Shown here: positions 50,963 through 59,518 of the stretch, in pieces
Layout of the letters: every line of letters begins with the position of its first letter
Position numbering within the stretch: position 1 is the stretch's first letter
Notes under the pieces: generated by a model
Database searches by the model: none
Seen by the model: the letters and a program-made list of their open reading frames with translations, nothing else
What the model was told of the DNA's origin: nothing
Translations under genes and position numbers: made by a program
Assembly (NCBI RefSeq): GCF_041270065.1
Contig: NZ_CP065958.1
Span: forward strand, 3,720,001-3,784,000
Direction of reading: 5' to 3'
DNA length: 64,000 nt
From: Streptomyces fradiae
Lineage (GTDB): Bacteria; Actinomycetota; Actinomycetes; Streptomycetales; Streptomycetaceae

Positions 50963-51673
50963 TCACCCGTACAGGCGACGGGCCGACGGCGTGGACCGCG
51001 GGGCGGCGCCAGGTGTGGTGTACGCGAAGTTCAGCACCGTGCGCCGCGCTTCGGGCCGGGTCAGCGGGGTGACCCGGTGCGCGGTGGTGTCGCTCCGCAG
51101 CAGGTAGGCGTCGCCGGCGCGGTGGTGCGCGGTGCGCCGCGCGGACGCGGAACCGGCGGTGAGGTCCCGTAGGGAGGCGGCGTCGGGGACGTACTCCAAC
51201 AGGCCGCCCTCCTCCGGCGTATCGGGCGCCTCCAGGAACATCACGAGGGCGTAGGGGTAGTCGTCGGTGTGCGCGCCATGGGTGTCGCCCTCGCGGTGGA
51301 GGATGTTCAGCACGTGCCGCTCCACCGGGTCCGACACCGGAAGCGCCGTCTCCCCGATGAGCCCGGAGAGGAACGTCAGCAGCTCCGTGTCGGCGTACAG
51401 CTCGGGGACGAGACGCGACATCTCGGCGATGACCTGGCCGCCCAGGGTCGTCATGCGCCGGGGCGAGCCGCCCATGCACTCCATCTCGAAGTCCCGCCGC
51501 CGCGCCGCCCGTTCGAGCCGCCCCACCTCCTCGCGCAGCTCGGCCAGGCCGGCCGCGGTCAGCAGACCGGGCAGCGGCAGATACCCCTCCGACCGGAGGT
51601 GGCGGGCGGCGGGGGCGTCGCCCGCCGGGTGAGGGCCGCCGAGCGATCCATTGGTTACGGAAAGTAGCGTCAC
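50963..51673 (-). CDS. Fe(II)/2-oxoglutarate-dependent oxygenase
   Basis: 236 residues from a GTG at 51673, with no clear ribosome-binding site; a TACCCT -10-like box lies eight bases upstream, so a leaderless start is possible. The iron ligands are H-T-D in HGAHTDDYPYALVMFLE (about 142) and H in TTAHRVTPL (about 200), with the 2-oxoglutarate-binding Arg in EARRTVLNF. The pattern is close to small amino-acid hydroxylases and BesD-type halogenases. The Asp (not Gly) in HTD favours hydroxylation. No biosynthetic partner is nearby. Confidence 0.75.
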   Translation of the reverse strand: MTLLSVTNGSLGGPHPAGDAPAARHLRSEGYLPLPGLLTAAGLAELREEVGRLERAARRRDFEMECMGGSPRRMTTLGGQVIAEMSRLVPELYADTELLTFLSGLIGETALPVSDPVERHVLNILHREGDTHGAHTDDYPYALVMFLEAPDTPEEGGLLEYVPDAASLRDLTAGSASARRTAHHRAGDAYLLRSDTTAHRVTPLTRPEARRTVLNFAYTTPGAAPRSTPSARRLYG

Positions 51674-51721
51674 GAGTGTGCAGGGTAGCGGTGACGTGAT
51701 CTTCAGTCTCACTCCCACTAC

Positions 51722-51752
51722 CAGAGCCCCAGGTCGGGGACCTGGGGCTCTG
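51722..51752. terminator. Terminator of the nuclease gene
   Basis: A 14-bp stem CAGAGCCCCAGGTC / GACCTGGGGCTCTG with a 3-base loop, downstream of the stop at 51788 on the minus strand. Confidence 0.8.
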
Positions 51753-51787
51753 CCCATCCTGCGCCGATGACCGGCCCTGCCGGGATG

Positions 51788-54229
51788 TCAGGGCTTGATG
51801 CGGACGACCTGCGGGTCGTGGTCGGAGGCCTGGGTGGCGAATTCGCTGTTGATGTGGACGACGTCGTAGTGGGTGTGCTGGGGCTTCAGGGCGGGGCTGA
51901 CCAGGATGTGGTCGAGGACCTGGGAGTTGCCCTGGTAGACGTAGGAGTAGCGCTCGGACTCGGGGAGTTCGTTGACCAGGTCGCGCAGGACGCCGTCCTG
52001 GGTGAGGGTCTGGAGCGCGGGGGAGAACTGGTAGTCGTTGAAGTCGCCGAGGGAGACCACCCGGGCGCGCGGGTCGGCGGCCAGGAGCTTGGCGACGAAG
52101 GCCTGTTCGGCCGCGGCCTGCTTGGCGCGCTGGGTCTCGGAGCTGCGGGTCGGGGCCTGGAAGCGGCTGTCGAGGCCCTGGTCGCCGCCCTTGCTGTTGA
52201 AGTGGTTGGCGATCACGAAGACCGGCTTGTTGTGGAACTTGAACTGGCCGACCAGCGGCTTGCGGCTGCTGTTCCAGGCCTCGTTGCCCGGGTCGATCCG
52301 GCCCGGGGACGCGGTCAGCGAGGTGCGGTTGCCGGTGCCGGTCACGTCCACGGGGGTGGTGGCGTCGCCGCCGGGGATGTCGGTGAAGGAGACGCGGGCC
52401 GGGTTGAAGAGGAAGACCTGGCGGATGTTGCCGCCGGGCTCGCCGCCGTCCTTGCCGTCCACCGGGTCGACGGAGCGCCAGTCGTACGCCGGGCCGCCGG
52501 CCGCCTTGATCGCCTCGACGAACTTGGCGACGGTGGCGTCGGACGAGACCGTGCCGTCGTTGACCGGGCCGTTGTCGTCCTGGATCTCCTCCAGGGCCAG
52601 GATGTCGGGCGAGCGCAGGTTGGTGACCACGCCGGCCGCCAGCTCGGCGAACTTCGTGTCCGGGTCGCCCGGGTCGAGGTTCTCGACGTTGTACGTGCCG
52701 ATCTTCAGCTCGCTCGGCAGGCCGGAGGCGGTGACCTCCCGCTGCAGCCCGCCGGACTCGACGCCGCCGATGCGGGTGGCCGCGACGGAGTAGCCGCCGA
52801 ACGAGGTGTAGTCCAGCGGGCCGCCGGTGGCGCCGGTGAGCCGGTCGCCGACGTCGGCGACCGGGAAGTCGGCTGCCGCTCCGAGCGACTGGACCATGAG
52901 GCGGCCGGAGTTGGGCCGGTCATAGCCGAGGTAGACGACGCCGCCGCGGGACGAGCGCGGGTCCTGCTCGCGGGCGTCCACCCACAGCTCGTGGTACTCG
53001 TTGCTGGCCTGGGTCACCGGTACGTCGGCGACCTGGACGTCCATGCCCTCGAGGGACTCGTACAGGTCGAGCGCGTACGTTCCGGGGCGCAGCGGCAGGG
53101 ACTCGATCGAGCCGCCCGCCGCCTCGGGGGCGTACGCGGCGGGGATGTTCGTGCCGTCGAGGACGACCGGCGCGGGCACCGGGTTGCCCGAGGAAACCAC
53201 GGTGACCTTGGGGCCGGTCAGCTCGGTGACGGACTGCGAACCGCCCGAGCTGTTCGGGTAGTACTCGCTGACCTTGGCGGTGACGAGCACCGCGTCGCCG
53301 ACCTTGACGGCGGGGGCGGCGCTGCCGGTGAAGACGAACACGCCCTCGCTGGTGGCCGGGTCGGCGTCCGCGTCGGGGTCCTGCATCCAGAAGCCCTTGG
53401 AGCCGTACGTCCGCACGCCGGTGACGGTGCCGGGGACGCCCGTGACCGTCTTGCCGGCCAGCGGCGAGAGGCGGGTGGCGCCCTGGATGTCGTGGATCCG
53501 CACCGTACCGGGCTCGGTCGGGCCGCCGCCGGAGCCGTCGCCGCCACCGCCGGGGGTGGACTCGCCCTTGCCGTTGACGGGGGTGGGCGCGCCGGCCTGG
53601 AGGTCGGCGGCGTTGTCGTCGGTGTCGGCGAGGGACGCGGCGCGGGCCACCGAGGCGGTGTTGGAGGCGCCCGGGGCGGCGGCGGAGCCCTCGTGGACCA
53701 CGGCGGTGCCGAAGCCCACCAGGTCGACGACCCGGGGGTCGGCGGCGCAGTCCGCGGCGGTCTTGCAGGTCAGCGCGTCGGTGCCGTTGACCAGCGCGAT
53801 GGTGCCCGTGGTGGCGGACAGGGCCAGGTTGCCGGCGGCGTCGGCGGCCGGCAGCTCCACGGTGCCGCCGGCGCCGGGCGCCTCGGCGACCAGGTAGCGG
53901 CCGCCGGGGGCCACGGAACCGGTCAGCGGAGTGACGCCCCACTTGCTGGTGGCGCTCGGGTTGCCCGGCAGGTACTGCACGCTGTAGCCGGCCAGGCCGA
54001 AGGCGGCCGCGGACGGGTTGGCGAGCTCGATGAAGTCGTTCTTCAGCGTCGCGCCGGAGTTGCCGCCACCGCCGTACACCTCCGCGATGACCGCGCCCGT
54101 CGACGGGGCGGCGAGGGCGCCGGGCAGCGGGACGAGCACCAGGGACGCGGTGACCGCGGCAGGCAGGGCGGCACGCAGCAGCAGGCGGGGGGAGCGGCGG
54201 CGAGTGGATATGGGGCTGGGGCTGGGCAC
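51788..54229 (-). CDS. Secreted ExeM/NucH-like nuclease with lamin-tail domain
   Basis: 813 residues from the GTG at 54229 with AAGGAG upstream. There is a signal peptide (LLLRAALPAAVTASLVLVPLPGALA). Residues 35-160 form a lamin-tail (LTD) domain (VIAEVYGGGGNSGATLKNDFIELANPS). Residues 240-440 hold an OB-fold region (IHDIQGATRLSPLAG). Residues 500-810 are an endonuclease/exonuclease/phosphatase domain: IGTYNVENL, DILALEEIQDD (Glu), NHFNSKGGD, SLGDFND and a terminal SDHDPQVV. It should degrade extracellular DNA. Confidence 0.9.
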   Translation of the reverse strand: MPSPSPISTRRRSPRLLLRAALPAAVTASLVLVPLPGALAAPSTGAVIAEVYGGGGNSGATLKNDFIELANPSAAAFGLAGYSVQYLPGNPSATSKWGVTPLTGSVAPGGRYLVAEAPGAGGTVELPAADAAGNLALSATTGTIALVNGTDALTCKTAADCAADPRVVDLVGFGTAVVHEGSAAAPGASNTASVARAASLADTDDNAADLQAGAPTPVNGKGESTPGGGGDGSGGGPTEPGTVRIHDIQGATRLSPLAGKTVTGVPGTVTGVRTYGSKGFWMQDPDADADPATSEGVFVFTGSAAPAVKVGDAVLVTAKVSEYYPNSSGGSQSVTELTGPKVTVVSSGNPVPAPVVLDGTNIPAAYAPEAAGGSIESLPLRPGTYALDLYESLEGMDVQVADVPVTQASNEYHELWVDAREQDPRSSRGGVVYLGYDRPNSGRLMVQSLGAAADFPVADVGDRLTGATGGPLDYTSFGGYSVAATRIGGVESGGLQREVTASGLPSELKIGTYNVENLDPGDPDTKFAELAAGVVTNLRSPDILALEEIQDDNGPVNDGTVSSDATVAKFVEAIKAAGGPAYDWRSVDPVDGKDGGEPGGNIRQVFLFNPARVSFTDIPGGDATTPVDVTGTGNRTSLTASPGRIDPGNEAWNSSRKPLVGQFKFHNKPVFVIANHFNSKGGDQGLDSRFQAPTRSSETQRAKQAAAEQAFVAKLLAADPRARVVSLGDFNDYQFSPALQTLTQDGVLRDLVNELPESERYSYVYQGNSQVLDHILVSPALKPQHTHYDVVHINSEFATQASDHDPQVVRIKP

Positions 54230-54450
54230 CGTTGCGGAGCTCCTTCGTGACGGGACGGGGCCGACCCCGTCGCCGCGCCGGCGCGGCAACCGGGGTCGCT
54301 GAGGGTCCATGAGGGGTCGTCAAAGTGGCGGCGGAGGGAGCCTTCGGGCGTCTCACGCGGATCCAGGGGCGAAGATACGCGCGTAGAACATGGCGTAACA
54401 AGGCTTCGGACGTGAACTTACGAGGACGGGCGCGAGCGCGGTACGAGGAC

Positions 54451-54563
54451 GGGCTCGAACTTGTACGGGTCGGGCGCGGCCTATACGAGCGCGGGCCCGG
54501 GCCGTACGCAGACGGGCTCGGGCGCGCTACGAGGCCGAGCCCGACCCGTACAAGTTCGAGCCC
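54451..54563. repeat. 25-bp perfect inverted repeat flanking a structured spacer
   Basis: The arms at 54451-54475 and 54539-54563 are exact reverse complements (shared core CGAACTTGTACGGGTCGGGC). The 63-bp spacer contains further GC-rich partial repeats of 'gacgggctcg'. The right arm ends four bases before the stop codon of the PAP2-like gene. It is a likely terminator with unusual structure. Confidence 0.65.
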
Positions 54564-54566
54564 GGG

Positions 54567-55136
54567 CTATACGAGGAGGAACGCGGCCGCGGTGGACGCG
54601 CCGAGCGAGGCGCCGGCCACGGTCTGGGCCACCGTGTGGTACGTCAGTGCGACCCGGGACCAGCAGACGGCGGCCGTGAGCGCGTAGGCGATCAGCCACC
54701 AGGGCGAGTGCACGGCGGCGAGCAGGGCCACCACCGCCGAGGCGACGGCGGCGTCGACCGAGATCTTCCAGACGGTGTTCACCGCGAGCAGCCCGATCGT
54801 CATCACCCACAGGGCGAGCATCGCGACCAGGATGGCCGTGGGCGCCCCGCCCAGGAGCATGACCACCGAACCGGTGCCGATGGAGCCGAGGATGACGAAG
54901 AAGATGGGCGCCCGCTGGGTGCGGTCGACGACGTGGCGGTCGCCCCAGGTGCCGCGCTTGCGCTCCCATTCGATGTAGCGGGCCGGGATCAGCCCGGCGC
55001 ACAGGGCGCCGAGCAGCCCCCACAGCAGGCCGGTCCAGTGACCGGACGCGGCGGCGAGGCCGATCCCGAGCATGCCCGCGAGCAGGACGTTGCGGGGCTG
55101 GAGGACGTCGGTGACGACGCGGGCGGTCCGGTTCAC
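54567..55136 (-). CDS. PAP2-like integral membrane protein
   Basis: 189 residues from a GTG overlapping the previous stop. Five or six hydrophobic helices occur. The C-terminal HTVAQTVAGASLGASTAAAF resembles the last conserved motif of PAP2 phosphatases (H...D.lvG...G). The central KxxxxxxRP and SGH motifs are not evident; a SGH tripeptide occurs only near residue 31. So a phosphatase activity is doubtful. It is the last gene of the XRE-ImmA-transporter operon. Confidence 0.7.
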   Translation of the reverse strand: MNRTARVVTDVLQPRNVLLAGMLGIGLAAASGHWTGLLWGLLGALCAGLIPARYIEWERKRGTWGDRHVVDRTQRAPIFFVILGSIGTGSVVMLLGGAPTAILVAMLALWVMTIGLLAVNTVWKISVDAAVASAVVALLAAVHSPWWLIAYALTAAVCWSRVALTYHTVAQTVAGASLGASTAAAFLLV

Positions 55137-56488
55137 GCGCCGGCCTCCAGACCGGACGACGCCAGACCGGAACCCGTACCGGACTCCGGACCCGTACCGG
55201 ACCCCGGGCCCGTACCGGACTCCGGAGCCGTACCGGACTCCGGACCCGCCCCGAGGCCGGTCCGCAGGACGGCGCGGGCCCGCTGCTCCGGGATGCCCTT
55301 GTACGCGGCGGCCACCCGTACCAGCCAGGCGACCTCGCCGTCCTGGTCGGTGGCGGGCTTGGTCTCGAAGGCGGCGGCCTTCCCGGCGGGCGCGCCCTCC
55401 GCCTTGGCGGCCAGGGCCGCCTTGATCCAGTAGGCGTCGGCGAGCGAGCCGGCCCTGCCGGGGTCCGCGGCCTCGGCCTCGGCGGCCTCCTTGGCGGCGG
55501 TGAGCAGGCCGTCGGGGACGTAGTGCCGCAGCTTCTCGACGGCGTCCGCGATGTCGGCCGCCCAGCGGTCGACGCGCAGGTCCGCGGGGGTGCCGAAGCG
55601 GGTCAGCTCGCGGGCGAGCGAGGCGGGCGGGGCGAAGGGCTGGTCGGGGAAGGCCGTCATCAGCTCGCGCCAGAGCGGATGCAGATCCGCCTGCGCCCGC
55701 CACAACCGGGCCCGCCGCCAGCCCTTGCTGAAGGCGGGGATGGAGGCGCCGAGCGCGAAGAAGGCGAAGAGGACCACCTGGGCGGCCTCGGTGATCTCGT
55801 CGAAGGCCAGCGCGAAGCCCTCGCTGGGCCGGTCGGCCACGCTGATCCACAGGAACAGGGTGCGGCTGAGGGTGTAGCCGACGCCGATGAACATCGCGAA
55901 GGTCATCATGCCGAGGCCCACCCGGAGGTGGAGCGCCTTGGCGTCGGCCGTGGCCAGGGCCCACTGATAGGCGCAGACGGCGGACGCGGCGCCCAAGTAC
56001 AGGTAGAAGACGCTCATGTAGAGCGTGGCGCCCCACTGGCCGGCGTGTTCGGCCACGAACCGGTCCGCGGGGACGGAGCGGTCCACCACCGTGAAGAAGA
56101 GCACGGTGAGGAGGATCAGGGTGGCCACGGAGGCCTTGGCCGCCACCCGCTGGACGATCCGGGCGAAGCGCACGTGGCGCGGGATCTCCCCGTCTGCCGG
56201 GAAGTGGCCGTAGATGGCGACGATGTAGCTGAGGATCGCCAGGATGGCGATGGTGGACGTGTAGTGCTTGATCAGCACCGCGAGGTCCACGACGGAGCTG
56301 TTGTTGAGGCCTATTCGGACCACTTGGGTCTTGGTCCACAGGGCGACGGCGAAGCCCGCGTAGCAGCCCCACAGGGCGCGGCGGCGCTTGTCCTCCTCGT
56401 CACCCCAGAGCGCGGCGGGCATGCGCCACAGGGCGACGGCGGTCATCAGACCGGCGACGAGGTAGCCGGCGAGGTCGAGTCCGGTCAC
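55133..56488 (-). CDS. MAB_1171c-family putative transporter
   Basis: 451 residues from a GTG with GAGGAA upstream. Seven hydrophobic helices lie in residues 1-235. A soluble helical C-terminal domain follows (ADLHPLWRELMTAFPD...VEKLRHYVP), then a tail of SGTGPGSGTGPE repeats. MAB_1171c proteins recur next to XRE and ImmA genes in actinobacteria. Their cargo is unknown, and the transport label is only by family name. Confidence 0.78.
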   Translation of the reverse strand: MTGLDLAGYLVAGLMTAVALWRMPAALWGDEEDKRRRALWGCYAGFAVALWTKTQVVRIGLNNSSVVDLAVLIKHYTSTIAILAILSYIVAIYGHFPADGEIPRHVRFARIVQRVAAKASVATLILLTVLFFTVVDRSVPADRFVAEHAGQWGATLYMSVFYLYLGAASAVCAYQWALATADAKALHLRVGLGMMTFAMFIGVGYTLSRTLFLWISVADRPSEGFALAFDEITEAAQVVLFAFFALGASIPAFSKGWRRARLWRAQADLHPLWRELMTAFPDQPFAPPASLARELTRFGTPADLRVDRWAADIADAVEKLRHYVPDGLLTAAKEAAEAEAADPGRAGSLADAYWIKAALAAKAEGAPAGKAAAFETKPATDQDGEVAWLVRVAAAYKGIPEQRARAVLRTGLGAGPESGTAPESGTGPGSGTGPESGTGSGLASSGLEAGA

Positions 56489-56544
56489 GTGGGTTCCTCG
56501 GGGTCTTCTACGGGAGGGTGGGGGGGGTGACTGCCGCGATGGCG

Positions 56545-57153
56545 CTACGAGCGGCGGAAGAGCGTGTCGCGCAGGAACGAGCCGCTGAAGAACGCACGGC
56601 GCCGGTGCGCGACGGGCCGGGAGAGCGAGTTGGCGAGCCGTCCGACCATGTCGTCGCTGGTCACGTCTCTGGCCATGCGCGGGATGAGGGAGGCGCCGAA
56701 CTCGGCGACCCGCTCGTCGTGGGTGTCGTACTGGGCGCGGGCCTGGACCGTGTCGGAGGAGAGCACCCGCTTGATCAGCGAGGTGTCGAACACCGGGAGC
56801 AGCGCCCGCAATTGGTCCGCGTCGAGGCTGGTGCCGTGGTCGAACCACTCGTGGCAGAGCTCGTGCAGGATCACGTGCTGGGTCTGGTACGCGGTGGGGC
56901 GGCGCCGGTAGAGCACGTAACTGGTCGTGCCGGACTTCAGCCGCAGACCGCAGGCCGCGTTGACGCGGGCCAGGCGTTCGGGCAGCTCCTGGAGGACGAT
57001 GGTCCGGCCGCGGGCCGCCTCCATGTTGGCCACCAGGCCGTCGATGGTGAAGGGGGCCGGTATGGGCAGGTCGGCCAGTCCAGCTTCACACTCTTTGCGC
57101 AGTTCGCGCAGGGACATGGGGGCCTCTTGGTCGTCGTCACGCGTGTGTGACAT
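56545..57153 (-). CDS. ImmA/IrrE-family metallopeptidase
   Basis: 202 residues from ATG 57153; ATG 57117 is an alternative. The zinc motif is HELCHEW (about 95-101), followed by an acidic helix DTHDERVAEFGASLIPRM that provides the third ligand. Its neighbours are an XRE regulator and a MAB_1171c membrane protein. As in other XRE-ImmA pairs it may cleave its regulator under stress. Confidence 0.82.
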   Translation of the reverse strand: MSHTRDDDQEAPMSLRELRKECEAGLADLPIPAPFTIDGLVANMEAARGRTIVLQELPERLARVNAACGLRLKSGTTSYVLYRRRPTAYQTQHVILHELCHEWFDHGTSLDADQLRALLPVFDTSLIKRVLSSDTVQARAQYDTHDERVAEFGASLIPRMARDVTSDDMVGRLANSLSRPVAHRRRAFFSGSFLRDTLFRRS

Positions 57154-57225
57154 GCGCTCGACGATTTTAGCCAATGCCGATCGCACACACGAAAGACGCG
57201 TCCGCCGGTGCCCGGGTTCCCCGCC

Positions 57226-57675
57226 CTACGCCAGGTCGTCCGCCGCGCCGTCGGGCTGCTGCTTGGCCTTGGTGTCCGCGAGCAGCGACAGCGCGAACTC
57301 CAGGAGCTCCGCCGGCAGCCCGTCGTCGTCGACCCCCCGGCCCGCGACGCCGCTGATCTCGCCGGTGCGGCGCTTGGCGAGGAACTGGAGCCCGGCGACC
57401 ACGTCGCCCACGACCTCCGACTCCTCCTTGAAGAACCGCCAGTCCACGCCGAAGCCAAGGCCGAGCGCCTTGAGGATCTCCTCGGAGGGCTGGGTGACCT
57501 TGCCGGCCAGGATGTTCGAGAAGTAGCTGTGGGAGAGGGCGCCGCCGCGCTCCCTGACCAGCTCGGCGAAGGTCCGTCCGGACACCTTCTGGCCGGGGAA
57601 GGTCTTCTCCAGCATGTACTCGACCTTCTGCTGCAGCGATTGCAGTTCGGGCGCGCGTTCTCCGCCGATGTCCAT
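57226..57675 (-). CDS. XRE-type regulator
   Basis: 149 residues. A helix-turn-helix lies at about 30-80 (FAELVRERGGALSHSYFSNILAGKVTQPSEEILKALGLGFG in sense). The C-terminal half is helical and acidic. It is the first gene of the operon that continues with ImmA, MAB_1171c and the PAP2-like gene, and it probably controls it. Confidence 0.85.
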   Translation of the reverse strand: MDIGGERAPELQSLQQKVEYMLEKTFPGQKVSGRTFAELVRERGGALSHSYFSNILAGKVTQPSEEILKALGLGFGVDWRFFKEESEVVGDVVAGLQFLAKRRTGEISGVAGRGVDDDGLPAELLEFALSLLADTKAKQQPDGAADDLA

Positions 57676-57759
57676 CCTGTTTACCCACTGTTCGCATCAC
57701 GCACCGGCGCATGTGCCGGGCTTGCGTAAACACTCTACGTCACTGTTAACTACAAAAAA

Positions 57760-57796
57760 CACGGCCAGGGGACCACAGGGGAGTCCCCTGGCCGTG
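57760..57796. terminator. Strong bidirectional terminator
   Basis: A 14-bp perfect stem CACGGCCAGGGGAC / GTCCCCTGGCCGTG, flanked on the left by AAAAAA. It lies 85 bp upstream of the XRE start. On the minus strand it would stop transcription coming from the right. Confidence 0.75.
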
Positions 57797-57829
57797 TGAA
57801 CCACCCTGCGCGGACCCGCACTTACAGGC

Positions 57830-57865
57830 GTAGCCCTTCGCGACGGGGGATGCACGAAGGGCTAC
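57830..57865. other. Hairpin of unknown role
   Basis: An 11-bp perfect stem GTAGCCCTTCG / CGAAGGGCTAC with a 14-base loop lies in a 300-bp gap between two transcription units. No T-tract follows in either direction. It could be a small RNA or a second terminator. Confidence 0.4.
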
Positions 57866-57985
57866 CCGTGCAGTATGCCAGCCCGTCAGGAGCCGCTCCA
57901 CAGGGCGCATCTGGGGGCGGCGGCCTTCCCCCGGCCCGCGGCCGCACCTGGACCGAGCGCCTTCCGGCCGAGGGAAAGTAGTCCT

Positions 57986-58371
57986 GTGCACCATCGAACC
58001 CACCTGGACCGCAGGGCCCACGGCGCCCACCGGGCCCCGGCGGCGCTGGCCGCCCTGGTCGTTCTCGTCGGCTCGCTCACCGCCTGCGGTTCGGGCGTCG
58101 GTCCCGAGCGCTGTGTGCCGGAGGCGTCGAGTACGGCGGGGGCCGCCGAACTCGTCGGGAGTTACGACGGGTCCCTGGAGGCCGAGGGCGTCCGCCTCAC
58201 CCTCGCCGGCACGGCCGGGGCGGGGCAGGGCGGCACCATGACGGCGGAGAACTGGCCCACCGGCTCCTTCTCTCGATCGGCATCGACGGCGAGCGGACCT
58301 TCGTCTACGACGACGTCGACCCCGACGTCTGCCCGGACTTCCGACTGCGGCTCCGGACCCCGCCGAACTGA
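57986..58371 (+). pseudogene. Small lipoprotein gene, shortened and frameshifted
   Basis: GTG 57986 with AGGGAAA begins a lipoprotein (lipobox LTAC, then GSGVGPERCVPEAS). The family-like sequence stops at TAENWPTG. In another frame it resumes as GIDGERTFVYDDVDPDVCPDFRLRLRT and ends at 58371. An internal deletion with frameshift is the simplest explanation. Confidence 0.6.
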
Positions 58372-58450
58372 CCCGACAGAACTGATCCCGCAGAACTGAC
58401 CCGGCAGAACTGACCCTCCGTCGGAGCAGCGCCGCGCCTAGGATGGGCGC

Positions 58451-59395
58451 ATGGCCCTGATCGCGAGTGACGTGGACCGGTTCGAGGCGGCGCGGCCGCG
58501 GTTGGAGGCCATCGCGTACCGGCTGCTCGGGTCGTCGGGCGAGGCCGAGGACGCCGTACAGGAGACGTTCCTGCGGTGGCAGGCGGCCGAGGTCGGGCGG
58601 ATCGAGGTGCCCGAGGCGTGGTGGACGAAGGTGCTCACCAACTACTGCCTCAACCAGCTGACTTCGGCGCGCGCCCGGCGCGAGACGTACGTCGGGCAGT
58701 GGCTGCCCGAGCCGCTGCTCGCCGGCGACCCGATGCTCGGGCCGGCCGACACGGCCGAGCAGCGCGAGTCGGTGTCGTACGCCGTGCTCGTCCTCATGGA
58801 GCGGCTGTCGCCGGGCGAGCGGGCCGTGTACGTGCTGCGGGAGGCCTTCGACCACTCGCACCGGGAGATCGCCGAGATCCTCGACATCAGCGAGGCCGCG
58901 AGCCAGCAGACGTACCACCGGGCGAAGAAGCACATCGCGGACGGCCGGGCGCGCACCGAGATCGACGAGGCCGCGGCCCGGCGGATCGTGGAGGAGTTCC
59001 TGGCGGCGGCGACCAGCGGCCGCACCGAGCCCCTGCTGCGACTGCTCACCCAGGACGCGATCTCAGTCGGCGACGGCGGCGGCAAGGTGCCGGCGCGGGC
59101 GAAGGCGTTCGAGGGCGCGGTCGCGGTGGCCACCTTCCTGCGCGGTCTGTTCAAGGGGGGCCCGGCCCAGCGGGCCATCGTCGGCGGAACGTCCGAGATC
59201 TACGCCATCACCGCCAACGGCGGGCCGGCCGTCCTGGCGGTCGTGGACGGGCGGGTCGTCGGGCTCCTCTGCCTGGAGGTCGCCGCGGACGGGATCGTCG
59301 CGGTGCGCAGCCAGGTCAACCCCGACAAGCTGGTCCGCGCGACGGAGCGCTGGGCGGCGGAGGGGCACGGCGAGGCGCCGCTCCACACCCTCTGA
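58451..59395 (+). CDS. ECF41-type RNA polymerase sigma factor
   Basis: 314 residues. Sigma region 2 (AYRLLGSSGEAEDAVQETFLRW, about 22-43) and region 4 (LSPGERAVYVLREAFDHSHREIAEIL, about 118-143) are followed by a SnoaL-like extension (about 185-300) with the DGGGK motif. This is characteristic of ECF41, where the extension adjusts activity and replaces an anti-sigma factor. ECF41 factors usually control a neighbouring oxidoreductase. The flavoprotein gene at 59519 is the candidate target. Confidence 0.9.
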   Translation: MALIASDVDRFEAARPRLEAIAYRLLGSSGEAEDAVQETFLRWQAAEVGRIEVPEAWWTKVLTNYCLNQLTSARARRETYVGQWLPEPLLAGDPMLGPADTAEQRESVSYAVLVLMERLSPGERAVYVLREAFDHSHREIAEILDISEAASQQTYHRAKKHIADGRARTEIDEAAARRIVEEFLAAATSGRTEPLLRLLTQDAISVGDGGGKVPARAKAFEGAVAVATFLRGLFKGGPAQRAIVGGTSEIYAITANGGPAVLAVVDGRVVGLLCLEVAADGIVAVRSQVNPDKLVRATERWAAEGHGEAPLHTL

Positions 59396-59411
59396 CCCCA
59401 CCCACCATCAA

Positions 59412-59427
59412 TGTGACACGGGTCACA
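59412..59427. promoter_or_regulatory. Crp-type binding site
   Basis: TGTGACACGGGTCACA is a perfect inverted repeat (TGTGA-N6-TCACA). It also matches the Streptomyces Crp pattern GTG-N6-GNCAC. It lies 92 bp before the flavoprotein start. Confidence 0.65.
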
Positions 59428-59518
59428 TCCGAATCCTGTCAGGAAACGCGGGGCTGCCCGGTTCAAGGGGCGACACCACGCCGGACCACGGCGGAACCGC
59501 CCAGACAGGAGCACGGAC

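Noticed and set aside
51722..51752. Further attachment-site copy because the stem resembles those at 30426 and 35066
   Set aside because: Only the terminator-type stem is shared; none of the 42-bp tRNA core is present.
51767..54250. 827-codon open frame on the plus strand
   Set aside because: It is antisense to the secreted nuclease, rich in G/V/A/D runs, with no ribosome-binding site or known domain; a result of GC-rich codon bias.
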